Shown here piece by piece: positions 1 through 8,600 of a stretch of 64,000 nucleotides of DNA. Origin of the DNA: Arthrobacter sp. ok362. Its GTDB lineage: Bacteria > Actinomycetota > Actinomycetes > Actinomycetales > Micrococcaceae. The position numbers and the translations under genes are program-made. The first letter of the stretch is position 1; each line of letters begins with the position of its first letter. The notes under the pieces were generated by a model. That model did no database searches and was not told the origin of the DNA. It saw only the letters and a list, made by a program, of their open reading frames with translations. The stretch lies in NCBI RefSeq assembly GCF_900102785.1, contig NZ_FNGC01000015.1:1-64000 (forward strand), given 5' to 3'.

Positions 1-107
1 CCGCGATGCGCAAGAAGGGCTGGGAAATCCCCGCCGAGCTCGCCCACATCGAAAGCTCGGGCAGCACCCGCCAGGAAGCCAGCTCACTGCTCGCGGCGCA
101 TTCCTGA
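1..107 (+). CDS. lipA: lipoyl synthase, C-terminal end (partial)
   Basis: Only the last 34 codons are present, in the frame starting at base 3 and ending in TGA at 105-107. The tail reads AMRKKGWEIPAELAHI and then a Ser/Thr-rich end, which matches my memory of actinobacterial LipA C-termini. LipA is the radical SAM enzyme that inserts two sulfurs into octanoyl groups on lipoyl-dependent enzymes. The next gene is a DUF4191 membrane protein, which usually follows lipA in actinobacteria (Rv2218-Rv2219 in M. tuberculosis), and this supports the call. The catalytic iron-sulfur cluster motifs lie outside the window. Confidence 0.8.
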   Translation, partial: AMRKKGWEIPAELAHIESSGSTRQEASSLLAAHS

Positions 108-129
108 CCCCTATTCCAAGACCTCCCAG

Positions 130-169
130 CCAAGGGCCGGCACCGGAGTCATCCGGTGCCGGCCCTTGG
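130..169 (+). terminator. terminator-like hairpin after lipA
   Basis: An 18-bp perfect inverted repeat (arms 130-147 and 152-169, 4-nt loop) sits 23 nt after the lipA stop and before the DUF4191 gene. There is no clear T-run, but the stem is very stable and GC-rich. Confidence 0.7.
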
Positions 170-181
170 CCGTCCATCACG

Positions 182-187
182 TAGAAT
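182..187 (+). promoter_or_regulatory. -10 element for the DUF4191 gene, near-leaderless
   Basis: TAGAAT ends 9 nt before the ATG at 197, so transcription would start within a few bases of the start codon. The promoter lies just after the lipA terminator hairpin. Confidence 0.45.
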
Positions 188-196
188 TAAGGCACT

Positions 197-958
197 ATGG
201 CGAATTCCCCTGATCCCAGCAACTCCAGCCCGGCTTCCGATGCTCCGAAGCGCGGACCTTTCTCCCGCAAGCCCAAGGCAGCAAAGGCCCAGAAGCCGAG
301 CCGGCTGAAGCAGATCGGCGAAGTCTTCCAGATGACCCGCCGCCACGATCCCATGGTTCCGTGGCTGATGTTGCTGGCCTTCCTGGGTGTTGTTGCGGTC
401 AGCCTCCTGGTCGGGTTCCTGCTCGAAAACTGGATCACCGGCCTGATCATCGGCATCGCGCTGGGTGCCCTTGCGGCCACGCTGATCCTGTCCCGCCGGG
501 CCGAGCGCGCCGCGTTCGCGCAGATCGAGAACCAGCCGGGCGCTTCCGGTGCCGCACTGGGCACGCTCAAGCGCGGCTGGATCACCGAGGACCAGCCCGT
601 CGCCGTGAACCCCCGCACCCAGGACGCCGTCTTCCGCGCCATCGGCCGTCCCGGCGTCGTGCTCGTCAGCGAAGGCCCGAGCAACCGGGTCAAGCCGCTG
701 GTCGATGCCGAGCGCAAGCGTCTTGCCCGTATCCTCCCCAATGTCACGATCCACGTGATCGAGAGCGGCCGCGGCGAAGGCCAGGTGCCCCTCAGCCAGA
801 TCGCCAGGAAGATGAACAAGCTCAAGGGCGAGCTGACCAAGACCGAGGTCAGCGCCGTGTCCAAGCGCATTTCGTCGCTCGGCGGCCGCCTGCCCATCCC
901 GAAGGGCATCGATCCCTACAAGGCCCGTCCGGACCGCAAGGCGGCCCGCGGACGCTAG
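197..958 (+). CDS. DUF4191 family membrane protein
   Basis: 253 residues. A basic, Ser/Pro-rich cytoplasmic N-terminus (1-50) is followed by two adjacent membrane segments (about 54-76 and 79-98) and a soluble C-terminal domain rich in charged residues. This is the architecture of the actinobacterial DUF4191 family, whose members sit directly downstream of lipA (Rv2219-like). The function is unknown; the conserved link with lipA suggests a role around lipoate metabolism or the envelope, but that is inference only. The ATG at 197 is supported by a TAGAAT -10 box 9 nt upstream. A strong hairpin follows the gene. Confidence 0.85.
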   Translation: MANSPDPSNSSPASDAPKRGPFSRKPKAAKAQKPSRLKQIGEVFQMTRRHDPMVPWLMLLAFLGVVAVSLLVGFLLENWITGLIIGIALGALAATLILSRRAERAAFAQIENQPGASGAALGTLKRGWITEDQPVAVNPRTQDAVFRAIGRPGVVLVSEGPSNRVKPLVDAERKRLARILPNVTIHVIESGRGEGQVPLSQIARKMNKLKGELTKTEVSAVSKRISSLGGRLPIPKGIDPYKARPDRKAARGR

Positions 959-989
959 GCCCTGCCCGCAGCGCCGCCCAGTAACGCAG

Positions 990-1035
990 AAACGCCCCGG
1001 TTCACGGCCATTCCAGGCCGCCAGCCGGGGCGTTT
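990..1035 (+). terminator. terminator hairpin after the DUF4191 gene
   Basis: Arms 990-1000 and 1025-1035 form an 11-bp perfect inverted repeat (AAACGCCCCGG with its complement) that ends in TTT and sits 31 nt past the stop codon. Confidence 0.65.
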
Positions 1036-1085
1036 CCATTAGGCCCGGCATCTACCCGACGGATGCCAGGAACCAGGAGAACCGC

Positions 1086-1493
1086 ATGACATTCCCCCCG
1101 ACCGCCATCATGATCCGCATCTTCCGGGCGCTGGCGATCGCCGAAGCGTTCAGCTGGGCGGCGCTGCTGGTCGGCATGGTGCTCAAATGGGTGAGCCGGA
1201 CGACGGAACTTGGCGTGGAGATCGCCGGCCCGATTCACGGCGCGATTTTCATCGGCTATGCGGTCGCGGCGTTGAGCCTGTGGGCGAAGCTTCGCTGGCC
1301 GTTCCGGGTTGCCTTGCTCTCAGGCCTGTCCGCCGTCTTCCCTTTTGCGACCGTCTGGTTTGAACGCTGGGCCGGGCGCCGCGGTCACCTCAATGCCGCC
1401 GGCGCTGCGGCAGGGACACAGGATAGCGAACAGGCCAGCGAACTGGCAGCAACACCGGACCGCGACGACGACGCGGTATCCACCAGGGTCTGA
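1086..1493 (+). CDS. DUF3817 family small membrane protein
   Basis: 135 residues with about three hydrophobic helices: around residues 10-37, 46-66 and 71-92. The start has an AGGAG ribosome site a few bases before the ATG at 1086. The N-terminal pattern (IRIFRALAIAEAFSW) and the central IHGAIFIGYAV segment are typical of the DUF3817 family found across actinobacteria. Its function is not established. The C-terminal 40 residues are polar and probably disordered. It is a single-gene unit flanked by a terminator on the left and a convergent RDD-family gene on the right. Confidence 0.75.
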   Translation: MTFPPTAIMIRIFRALAIAEAFSWAALLVGMVLKWVSRTTELGVEIAGPIHGAIFIGYAVAALSLWAKLRWPFRVALLSGLSAVFPFATVWFERWAGRRGHLNAAGAAAGTQDSEQASELAATPDRDDDAVSTRV

Positions 1494-1584
1494 CTGGGGT
1501 CTGGCCGGGCGCTGACCAGCACTTACCGGGACGGTCCTCCGCCGACTGGCGGGGAGCCGCCGCCGCGCATCGGGCGAAAGCTTC

Positions 1585-2022
1585 CTACATCCGGACGAGC
1601 ACGGTATTCATGGCCTTGTCGTGGAGGCCGCGCTGGTCCGGGTCGAAGATGACGGCAGGGATAACGAGGCACAGCAGCACCGTGCGCACCAGGGCCGCGA
1701 GCGGGCCCGCCCGCCCTCCCCCCAGCCGGACCACGTGGATCCCCACGATCCGGTGGCCGATGCTGTAGCCGAGGGTGCCGATCAGCAGGATTTGCTCGAT
1801 GGCAAACACGGCAAGAGTGGCCCAGGAATCGCCGCCGAAGGCGAAATTGCTGATCAGCAGCGCGATGCCCCAGTCAATGCAGATCGCCAGGATGCGCCGG
1901 CCGGCACGGGCGATCGATTCTGAGCCGACGTCGGGCAATCCAAGCCGCTCCCCCGGGTACCTGGAGATGCCGGATGTGTCCGGCCCGGTGAGCCATGAAC
2001 CAATATCTTTGCGATCAACCAC
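1585..2022 (-). CDS. RDD family membrane protein
   Basis: 145 residues. The N-terminal half carries the RDD-type segment around AGRRILAICIDWGIALL, followed by a second hydrophobic helix and the short YSIGHRIVGIHVVRL motif seen in this family; a third helix follows (about 110-125). RDD proteins are small multi-pass membrane proteins, some linked to ion or osmolyte transport; the substrate here is unknown. Synteny matches Rv2219A, next to glnA1. The GTG start at 2022 lies exactly 6 nt after a TAAGAT box, pointing to a leaderless mRNA, so the adjacent GGAGG is probably not used as a ribosome site. Confidence 0.85.
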   Translation of the reverse strand: MVDRKDIGSWLTGPDTSGISRYPGERLGLPDVGSESIARAGRRILAICIDWGIALLISNFAFGGDSWATLAVFAIEQILLIGTLGYSIGHRIVGIHVVRLGGGRAGPLAALVRTVLLCLVIPAVIFDPDQRGLHDKAMNTVLVRM

Positions 2023-2028
2023 CCTCCA

Positions 2029-2034
2029 ATCTTA
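2029..2034 (-). promoter_or_regulatory. -10 box of the leaderless RDD gene
   Basis: On the minus strand TAAGAT is followed by 6 nt and then the GTG start codon. The spacing puts the transcription start on the start codon itself. No good -35 is visible. Confidence 0.5.
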
Positions 2035-2045
2035 TCCGCTCTGGC

Positions 2046-2107
2046 ATGTCCACAGTGTGGGCGGCAGGGTGTCACACTGTGGACCGTATAGGCCGCAGTG
2101 TGGACCG
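2046..2107. repeat. three-copy inverted/direct repeat with DnaA-box-like cores
   Basis: A 12-bp perfect inverted repeat (2048-2059 and 2073-2084, GTCCACAGTGTG and its complement) is followed by a third copy of one arm (GCAGTGTGGACC, 2095-2106). Each copy contains a sequence close to the TTGTCCACA DnaA box of high-GC actinobacteria (2046-2054, 2078-2086, 2099-2107; 1-2 mismatches). It lies between the divergent RDD gene and glnA1. It could be a DnaA-binding cluster or an operator for an unidentified regulator; the sequence alone does not decide. Confidence 0.5.
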
Positions 2108-2137
2108 ACGGCTAGCGTTTACGTGTCAGGGCATTCT

Positions 2138-2175
2138 GTAACCTCCCCGAAACAATGCGGACACTGCGGGGAAAT
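2138..2175 (+). promoter_or_regulatory. GlnR-type operator upstream of glnA1
   Basis: Four half-sites with exact 6-nt spacers: GTAAC (2138-2142), GAAAC (2149-2153), GACAC (2160-2164), GAAAT (2171-2175). This matches the known actinobacterial GlnR box of alternating GTnAC and GAAAC half-sites spaced by 6 nt, including its four-site form. The position, about 130-170 bp before the glnA1 ATG, fits control of nitrogen-assimilation genes. Confidence 0.8.
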
Positions 2176-2214
2176 CCCACGTCCTTAGGGTGGTAACAGT
2201 TGCTAGCGACTGCG

Positions 2215-2244
2215 AAGCGGGGAACTTTTTTGCCTTCCCCGCTT
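2215..2244 (+). other. hairpin in the glnA1 5' region
   Basis: A 10-bp perfect inverted repeat (AAGCGGGGAA at 2215-2224 and its complement at 2235-2244) with a T-rich 10-nt loop, 62 nt before the glnA1 ATG. It may stabilise the 5' leader; it does not look like a terminator because the T-run is in the loop. Confidence 0.45.
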
Positions 2245-2306
2245 GTTGGACTGCGCTGGACCAATGTGCCTGACGGCCAGATCTTTCATATGCGTAAGGA
2301 GCATAG

Positions 2307-3731
2307 ATGTTCAAGACTGCGGACGAAGTCCTCAAGTTCATCAAAGACGAAGACATCAAATTCGTCGATATCCGCTTCACCGATCTCCCGGGCGTTCAGC
2401 AGCACTTCAACGTGCCCGCTAAGAGCGTTGACGCCGACTTCTTCGTCAACGGCCAGCTGTTCGACGGATCTTCCATCCGCGGCTTCCAGGGCATCGCCGA
2501 GTCTGACATGCAGCTCATCCCGGACGTCACGACGGCGTTCATCGACACGTTCCGCATGGAGAAGACCCTTGCGCTGAACTTCTCGATCGTGAACCCGCGT
2601 ACCGGTGACCCGTACCACCGCGACCCCCGCGGCGTGGCCGAGAAGGCAGAGGCCTACTTGGCTTCCACCGGCATCGCCGACACCGCGTTCTTCGCCCCCG
2701 AGGCCGAGTTCTTCGTCTTCGACAACGTCCAGTACCAGTCCTCGCCCCAGGGCAGCTTCTACAAGATCGACTCCGAGGAAGCGCACTGGAACAGCGGCCG
2801 TGAAGAAGAGGGCGGAAACCTCGGCTACAAGACCCCGGTCAAGGGCGGTTACTTCCCGGTCTCCCCCACCGACAAGCAGGCCGACCTGCGCGACGCCATG
2901 TGTGTTGCCCTGGACGAGGCCGGCCTTGAGGTCGAGCGCAGCCACCACGAGGTCGGCTCCGCCGGCCAGGCCGAGATCAACTACAAGTTCACCACCCTGA
3001 CCCACGCGGCTGATGACCTGCAGAAGTTCAAGTACGTCATCAAGAACACCGCCGACGCCTGGGGCAAGTCTGTGACCTTCATGCCGAAGCCGGTCTTCGG
3101 TGACAACGGCTCGGGCATGCACTGCCACCAGTCGCTGTGGACCGGTGGCGAGCCGCTGTTCTACGACGAGAAGGGCTACGCCGGCCTGTCCGACACCGCC
3201 CGCTGGTACATCGGCGGCCTGCTGAAGCACTCCTCCGCCGTCCTGGCCTTCACCAACCCGACGGTGAACTCCTACCGCCGCCTGGTCAAGGGCTTCGAAG
3301 CTCCGGTCAACATGGTCTACTCGCAGGGCAACCGCTCCGCCGGTATCCGCATCCCGATCACGGGCTCCAACCCGAAGGCCAAGCGCATCGAGTTCCGCGC
3401 ACCGGACCCCTCCTCCAACCCGTACCTGGCGTTCGCCGCCCAGCTGATGGCCGGCATCGACGGCATCCGCAACCGGATCGAACCCCCGGCTCCGATCGAC
3501 AAGGACCTCTACGAGCTCCCCGCCGAAGAAGCCAAGGACATCCCCAAGGCTCCGGGCACCCTCGAGGAGGCCCTGGATGCACTGGCCGAGGACAACGAGT
3601 TCCTCCAGGCCGGCGGCGTCTTCACCCAGGACCTGATCGACACCTGGATCGAGTACAAGTACGAGAACGAGATCCGTCCGCTCTCACTGCGCCCGAACCC
3701 GTTCGAGTTCGAGCTCTACTACGGCGTCTAG
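2307..3731 (+). CDS. glnA: type I glutamine synthetase (adenylylatable)
   Basis: 474 residues, normal length for GSI-beta. It makes glutamine from glutamate, ammonia and ATP as a cytosolic dodecamer. Visible signatures: DGSSIRGF near residue 53, the NGSGMHCHQS-type ATP/glutamate region (about 267-276) and KRIEFRAPDPSSNPYLAF in the C-terminal half. Tyr402 in the context DKDLYELPAEE matches the tyrosine that GlnE modifies with AMP, and glnE is encoded 2 kb away. The ATG at 2307 has an AAGGAG site 6 nt upstream. A GlnR-type operator lies about 150 bp upstream. A strong terminator follows. This is the orthologue of glnA1 (Rv2220). Confidence 0.97.
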   Translation: MFKTADEVLKFIKDEDIKFVDIRFTDLPGVQQHFNVPAKSVDADFFVNGQLFDGSSIRGFQGIAESDMQLIPDVTTAFIDTFRMEKTLALNFSIVNPRTGDPYHRDPRGVAEKAEAYLASTGIADTAFFAPEAEFFVFDNVQYQSSPQGSFYKIDSEEAHWNSGREEEGGNLGYKTPVKGGYFPVSPTDKQADLRDAMCVALDEAGLEVERSHHEVGSAGQAEINYKFTTLTHAADDLQKFKYVIKNTADAWGKSVTFMPKPVFGDNGSGMHCHQSLWTGGEPLFYDEKGYAGLSDTARWYIGGLLKHSSAVLAFTNPTVNSYRRLVKGFEAPVNMVYSQGNRSAGIRIPITGSNPKAKRIEFRAPDPSSNPYLAFAAQLMAGIDGIRNRIEPPAPIDKDLYELPAEEAKDIPKAPGTLEEALDALAEDNEFLQAGGVFTQDLIDTWIEYKYENEIRPLSLRPNPFEFELYYGV

Positions 3732-3756
3732 CCAGGTCAGGTCCTAAAAGACCTGC

Positions 3757-3798
3757 ACGACGGCGGCTCCCACCTCGCGGTGGGGGCCGCTCGTCTTT
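3757..3798 (+). terminator. terminator after glnA1
   Basis: GC-rich hairpin with an inner GGCTCCCACC/GGTGGGGGCC stem around a TCGC loop, followed by TCTTTAA. It lies 25 nt after the glnA1 stop. Confidence 0.75.
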
Positions 3799-3900
3799 AA
3801 GCCGGCTCCTTTTGGCCGGCGCGGCCGGACCCGCACTGCCGCGAAGGCTCAGCGCTTCCCGTACTTCCGCGGCGTCAACGAAAGTTGACCCTCGTGCCCA

Positions 3901-4548
3901 TCATGAAGTTTCCGGGGCACCTTCGAGGAGCCGGCGCAACGCACCCGCCGGGTCAGGAATCTCCGCCCCGTGGCCGACGAGCATCCGGTCGGGCTCCAGC
4001 AGGCTCAGTTTCCGGAGCGACTCCTCGGCCTGCACAGGGTCTGCCGTAAATGCCCCCGGCGGCCGTTTCAATGCACCCGCATCGGTGAACACCGCGTCTC
4101 CTGCGAACAGGATCCCGTCCTCGAGCAACAGGCAGATGTGCCCCGCAGTGTGCCCGGGGGCCGCCACGACCTGAAGATTGCGGACGTGGTCTCCGTCCGC
4201 CAGCGCGCGGAGCGGCACGGTGGACGTTATGTCCTTGCAGTCCGCGGCACCCGCCCAGACCACCGCCCCTGGACAGCGGGCAGCGACGTCCGCAAGGCCG
4301 CTGACATGGTCCGGATGGGAATGCGTCAGGACGACGTCGGTGACGTCACCCCAGCCTGCCCCGACGCGGTCCAGTGCTGCCCCTATGGCATCGGCGCTGC
4401 CCGGACCGGTATCGATCAACAGCAGCCCGGCCGGATGGGACACGAGGAAACAACGTACGTCCATCGTCACCTCGTCCGGCCCGGCAATCCCGGCCGGAAT
4501 GCGGAGCTCCTGGACGACCGGTTCTACCAACATCTCGGAGTGGACCAT
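3901..4548 (-). CDS. MBL-fold metallo-hydrolase
   Basis: 215 residues. The metallo-beta-lactamase fold signature is HSHPDH at 76-81, with upstream LLIDTGPG (43-50) and later AAPGHTAGH, which supplies a further metal-ligand histidine, and FAGDAVFTD. These are the zinc- or iron-binding motifs of glyoxalase-II-like hydrolases; the substrate cannot be told. The ATG at 4548 is preceded by AAAGG at about 9 nt, so it is translated from a leadered mRNA. It is one of three small minus-strand genes between glnA1 and glnE, with 75 nt separating it from the acetyltransferase gene. Confidence 0.85.
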   Translation of the reverse strand: MVHSEMLVEPVVQELRIPAGIAGPDEVTMDVRCFLVSHPAGLLLIDTGPGSADAIGAALDRVGAGWGDVTDVVLTHSHPDHVSGLADVAARCPGAVVWAGAADCKDITSTVPLRALADGDHVRNLQVVAAPGHTAGHICLLLEDGILFAGDAVFTDAGALKRPPGAFTADPVQAEESLRKLSLLEPDRMLVGHGAEIPDPAGALRRLLEGAPETS

Positions 4549-4623
4549 CGTCGTGCACCTTTCTCAAAGGCGAATCAGAACCCAATATCGGCGCCCCGGC
4601 CGCCCCAGTCAAGATGCGGGGTT

Positions 4624-5139
4624 TCAGAAGGCCCGGTACATGGTCCGTTGCGGGCCGGAGCCGCCGCCGAGGTACTGCCCCCGGTCCTCGAAACCGGCCT
4701 TGCTGTAGGCAGCCTGTCCGGCTGGATTGCCTTCGTTGACGGAAAGCACCACGCCGGCCTGGCCGCTGCCCAGGCCCGCCGTCAGTTTGGCTGCCTCCCG
4801 CACTGCGGCCTCCGCGGCGAGGGTGCCGAGGCCGTTGCCCTGCTGGCGCCGGTCGATCAGGAACCCCCGCAGGAGCCAGGCGGTGTCGTCGTCGGGCCAG
4901 CCGGCCAGGGTCGCGGCACCGGCCTGGAGCGTCAGCACGCCGACGGCGGTGCCGTTCTCATCCACGGCGAACGGGTGTCGGGACTCCTCTTCGAGCGCGA
5001 TCAGCATCATTCGCAGCGGCTCGCCAACGAACTTCTGCTGCCCCTCACCGCGTTCCAGCAACGCGATCTCCCCAAGCTTGACGGCCCGGGCGTCGTCGTC
5101 GATGTTCTTCAAGGGCAGCAGCCACACGTGTCCAGACAT
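4624..5139 (-). CDS. GNAT family N-acetyltransferase
   Basis: 171 residues. The central segment LRGFLIDRRQQGNGLG is the acetyl-CoA pyrophosphate-binding loop (RxxGxG/A type) of the GNAT fold, followed by a helix rich in alanine (LAAEAAVREAAK) and the later SVNEGNPAGQAAYSKAGF, which is the usual N-x-x-A-x-x-x-Y-x-x-x-G-F tail. The acetyl acceptor is unknown. The ATG at 5139 is placed 6 nt after TACGCT, consistent with leaderless transcription; no ribosome site is visible. Confidence 0.88.
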   Translation of the reverse strand: MSGHVWLLPLKNIDDDARAVKLGEIALLERGEGQQKFVGEPLRMMLIALEEESRHPFAVDENGTAVGVLTLQAGAATLAGWPDDDTAWLLRGFLIDRRQQGNGLGTLAAEAAVREAAKLTAGLGSGQAGVVLSVNEGNPAGQAAYSKAGFEDRGQYLGGGSGPQRTMYRAF

Positions 5140-5145
5140 GTAGAC

Positions 5146-5151
5146 AGCGTA
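5146..5151 (-). promoter_or_regulatory. -10 box of the leaderless GNAT gene
   Basis: Minus-strand TACGCT, then 6 nt, then the ATG at 5139. Confidence 0.45.
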
Positions 5152-5188
5152 CCCGCGCCGGCGGCGGCTGCCGCCAAGAGGAAAGGGG

Positions 5189-5605
5189 CTAGAGCGCAGC
5201 GTCCTTGGGCGGCCCAGCCGGATCCATCCAGAAGACTTCCCAGAGGTGGCCGTCCGGGTCCTGGAAGCTGTGCGTGTACATGAAGCCGTAGTCCTGGGCC
5301 TCCTCCGATGCCGTTCCCCCGGAGGTCAGTGCGGTGCGGATGACCTCGTCCACGGCTTCGCGGCTCTCCAGTGAGAAGGACATGATGGCCTCGGCGGTGT
5401 CAGCCGTAGCGGCGACGGACTTCGACGTGAAGGTCTTGAAGTAGGACTCGACGAGCAGCATCACGAACGCGCCGTCATTGACGATCATGCAGGTGGCGTT
5501 CTCATCAGTGAAGTCAGGGTTGAAGGAGAACCCCAACGCCGTGAAGAACTCAACGGTCTTATCGAGATTTCGGACGGGGAGGTTCACAAAAAGTTGCCTG
5601 GCCAT
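5189..5605 (-). CDS. VOC superfamily (glyoxalase-like) protein
   Basis: 138 residues, with the paired beta-alpha-beta-beta-beta modules of the vicinal oxygen chelate fold: the first opens at LFVNLPVRNLDKTVEFFTALGF, the second ends with HSFQDPDGHLWEVFWM, where the DPDGH..E pattern carries typical metal ligands. Members range from lyases and dioxygenases to resistance proteins; nothing here fixes the reaction. The start at 5605 is 6 nt after TACCTT, suggesting a leaderless mRNA. It lies 73 nt from the end of glnE and on the same strand. Confidence 0.87.
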   Translation of the reverse strand: MARQLFVNLPVRNLDKTVEFFTALGFSFNPDFTDENATCMIVNDGAFVMLLVESYFKTFTSKSVAATADTAEAIMSFSLESREAVDEVIRTALTSGGTASEEAQDYGFMYTHSFQDPDGHLWEVFWMDPAGPPKDAAL

Positions 5606-5611
5606 CCGCCC

Positions 5612-5617
5612 AAGGTA
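5612..5617 (-). promoter_or_regulatory. -10 box of the leaderless VOC gene
   Basis: Minus-strand TACCTT, then 6 nt, then the ATG at 5605. Confidence 0.45.
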
Positions 5618-5678
5618 GCACCGCGCGGCGGCACGTGTCAGTAGGGCGTTTCAGTAGCCGGTTGGCAGCCGCCGGGCG

Positions 5679-8600
5679 CTACTGGCCGTAGAAGACCCGC
5701 TCGAAAACTGCCCGGGCACGCCGGCTGAGCCGCAGGTAGTCCTCTTCCAGCGCCGCGGCGTTGCCCTGTCCGTAGCCGCACCAGCGGGCCACCGCCTCAA
5801 GGTCGCGGCGGGAGGAGGGCAGCAGGTCCGAGGACCGGCCGGTCCAGATGACGTTGGCCGAACGGATCCGGCTCGCCAGCCGCCAGGCCCGGAGCAGGAT
5901 TACGGTGTCCTCAGCGTCCATCAGTTCCAGGGCCGTGGCCGCCTCGAGGGCCTCCACGGTGGACGTGGTCCGCAGCTCCGGATGCTGGCCGGCGTGCTGA
6001 AGCTGGAGCAGCTGGGCCAGCCATTCGACGTCGCTCAGCCCGCCCCGGCCAAGTTTCAGGTGCCGGGCGGGATCGGCCCCGCGCGGCAGGCGTTCCGCCT
6101 CGACCCTGGCCTTGACCCGCCGGACCTCCCGCACGTCCTGGTCAGATAACGACTCCGGGTACCGGATTGTATCGATCAGGGCCACAAAATCCTCTGCCAG
6201 GGCATCGTCGCCGGCCATTGGTCGTGCCCGCAGCAGCGCCTGGGCCTCCCATACGAGGGACCAACGGCGGTAGTACTCGGCATAAGACTCCAGGGACCGC
6301 ACCATGGGCCCGCTCTTGCCCTCGGGGCGCAGGTCGGCGTCCACTGCCAGCACCCGTTCGGCCAGGATCGCCGGTTTGAGCGGCTGGGTCAGCAGGCTGG
6401 AGAGCTTGCCTACTATCTGCAAGGCCTGCGCCTGCGCCTCCTCTTCCGGCACGCCGGGGAGTCCGCGGTGGACGTACATGACGTCGGCGTCCGAGCCGTA
6501 GCCGATCTCCCGGCCGCCCTGGCGGCCCATCGCAACCACCAGCACGTGCGTCTTCAGCGGTTCCTCGGCGGTGATGATCGTCTCCGCCACGCGCAGCGCC
6601 CCCAGGACGGCTGCCCGGTCCGTATCGGCGAGAGCTGCGCCCACCTGGTCCTGGTCCAGCAGGCCCTCACTGTCCGCAATGGCGACCCGCAGGATTTCCC
6701 GGCGCCGGATCAGCCGGATCAGCCGCATGGCGCTTTCCGGGTCCGCGTGCCGGGACATCTTCGAGGTGATCTCAAGCCATTGGGATTTGAAGCTAAGCGG
6801 CACCAATTCCTTGTCCGTGCCCAGCCAGGCCACGGACTCGGGCGAAACCTCCAGCAGGTCCGCGATCAGCCGGGAGTTGGCGAGCACGTGGCAGAGCCGC
6901 TCGGCCGCTGCCGTCGAATCCCGGAGCATGCCCAGGTACCAGTGTGTCGTGCCAAGGGCCTCGCTGACGCGCCGGAAGGCGAGCAACCCGGCGTCGGGGT
7001 CCACGCCGTCGGCGAGCCAGTCCAGCAGGATGGGCAGGAGCTGGCGCTGGAGTGCGGCGCGCCGGCTCACGCCGCCGGTGAGTGCCTCGATGTGCCGCAT
7101 GGCGCCGCGAGGATCGAGGTAGCCCAGGGCCGCGAGGCGGCCTTGGGCGGCTTCCGGGGTCAGGCGCGCCTCTTCGCTGCTCAGGGTGGCGACGGTATTG
7201 AGCACCGGGCGGTAGAAAATGCGTTCGTGGAGTTCCCGCACGGAGCGCTTGGTCTTTCGCCAGGCGGCGACCAGGGCATCCGGCTTGGGCCGCTCGGCGG
7301 AGAACGGTCCCAGGACGGCCTTGGCGAGGGAGCGCAACGACGCTTCGTTGACCGGCATGAGGTGGGTCCGGCGTAGCTGGAACAGCTGGATCCGGTGTTC
7401 GAGCAGGCGCAGGTAGCGGTAGTCGCGGTCGAACTCGGCGGCGTCCGAGCGGCCGATGTACCCGCCGGCGGACAGTGCGGCGATGGCCGAGGTGGTGTCC
7501 CGGCAGCGCAGCGATTCATCGGACTTGCCGTGCACGAGCTGGAGCAGCTGGACGGTGAATTCGACGTCGCGCAGTCCGCCGCGGCCCAGCTTGATCTGCC
7601 GCTGTTCCTCATCGGCTGGAATGTGCTCGGTGACGCGGCGGCGCATGGCGCGGACGGATTCGACAAAGCCTTCCCGTCCGGCCGAGGACCAGATCAAGGG
7701 CATCACGGCTGCTTCGTAGCGGGCCCCCAGGGCGGTGTCGCCGGCAATGGTCCGGGCCTTCAGGAGGGCCTGGAATTCCCAGCTCTCGGCCCAGCGCGCG
7801 TAATAGCTTTCGTGTGAGGCGAGGGTCCGGACCAGCGGCCCGGACTTTCCCTCGGGCCGGAGGTTCGCATCCACTTCCCACAGCCCGGGTTCGCGGCTCG
7901 TGGACATGATCGCCCGCGAGATGCCGGAAGCCAGGACCGTGCCGATGGTAGTGGCCAGGGTCTCCTCCAGCGCGCCGGAATCGATCACGTAGATGACGTC
8001 GACGTCGGAAATGTAGTTCAGTTCGCGGGCACCGCACTTGCCCATGCCGATCACGGCGAGACCGACGTCGGCCACCTCCGCGGCGTCGAACTTCTCCGCC
8101 GCCTCGGCCCTGGACACGGCGAGGGCCGCTTCGAGGGCGGCGCCGGCGAGATCGGCCAGTTCCGCACCCGCAGCCGGCATGAAGTCCAGCGGATCGGCTG
8201 CGCACAGGTCCTTGATGGCGAGTTCCACGAGCCCGCGCCTGTAGGCGGTCCGCAGGGCGGCGTAGGCAACCTGACCGCTAAGGGCCGCCACCGGCCGGGC
8301 AGACGTGGGGTCGGCCCGCACCGACTGCAGCAGCCGGGCCCTCAGGGCCACGGCGTCCGCGGCCAGCGGTTCCGGGCTGACCCGCACCTCGAAGGCGTCG
8401 AGGTGCTCGGGGTGGCGGATGAGGAACTCACCCAGCGCTTCGGAGGCCCCCAGGACCCGGTACAGCGGTTCGCTGCTTTCCGGGTCCGCGACGGCAAGCT
8501 TGCGCAGCTCCGGGTGCTTCTCGATCAGCCGGACCAGGGACTGCAGGGCCGTGTCCGGGTTTGCCGCCAGCTGCAGCCCCGTGAACAGGGCGTCCTGGTC

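Noticed and set aside
2046..2107. Chromosome replication origin
   Set aside because: The DnaA-like boxes are only three and there is no dnaA, dnaN or AT-rich unwinding stretch; the window is also centred on glnA and the dcw cluster.
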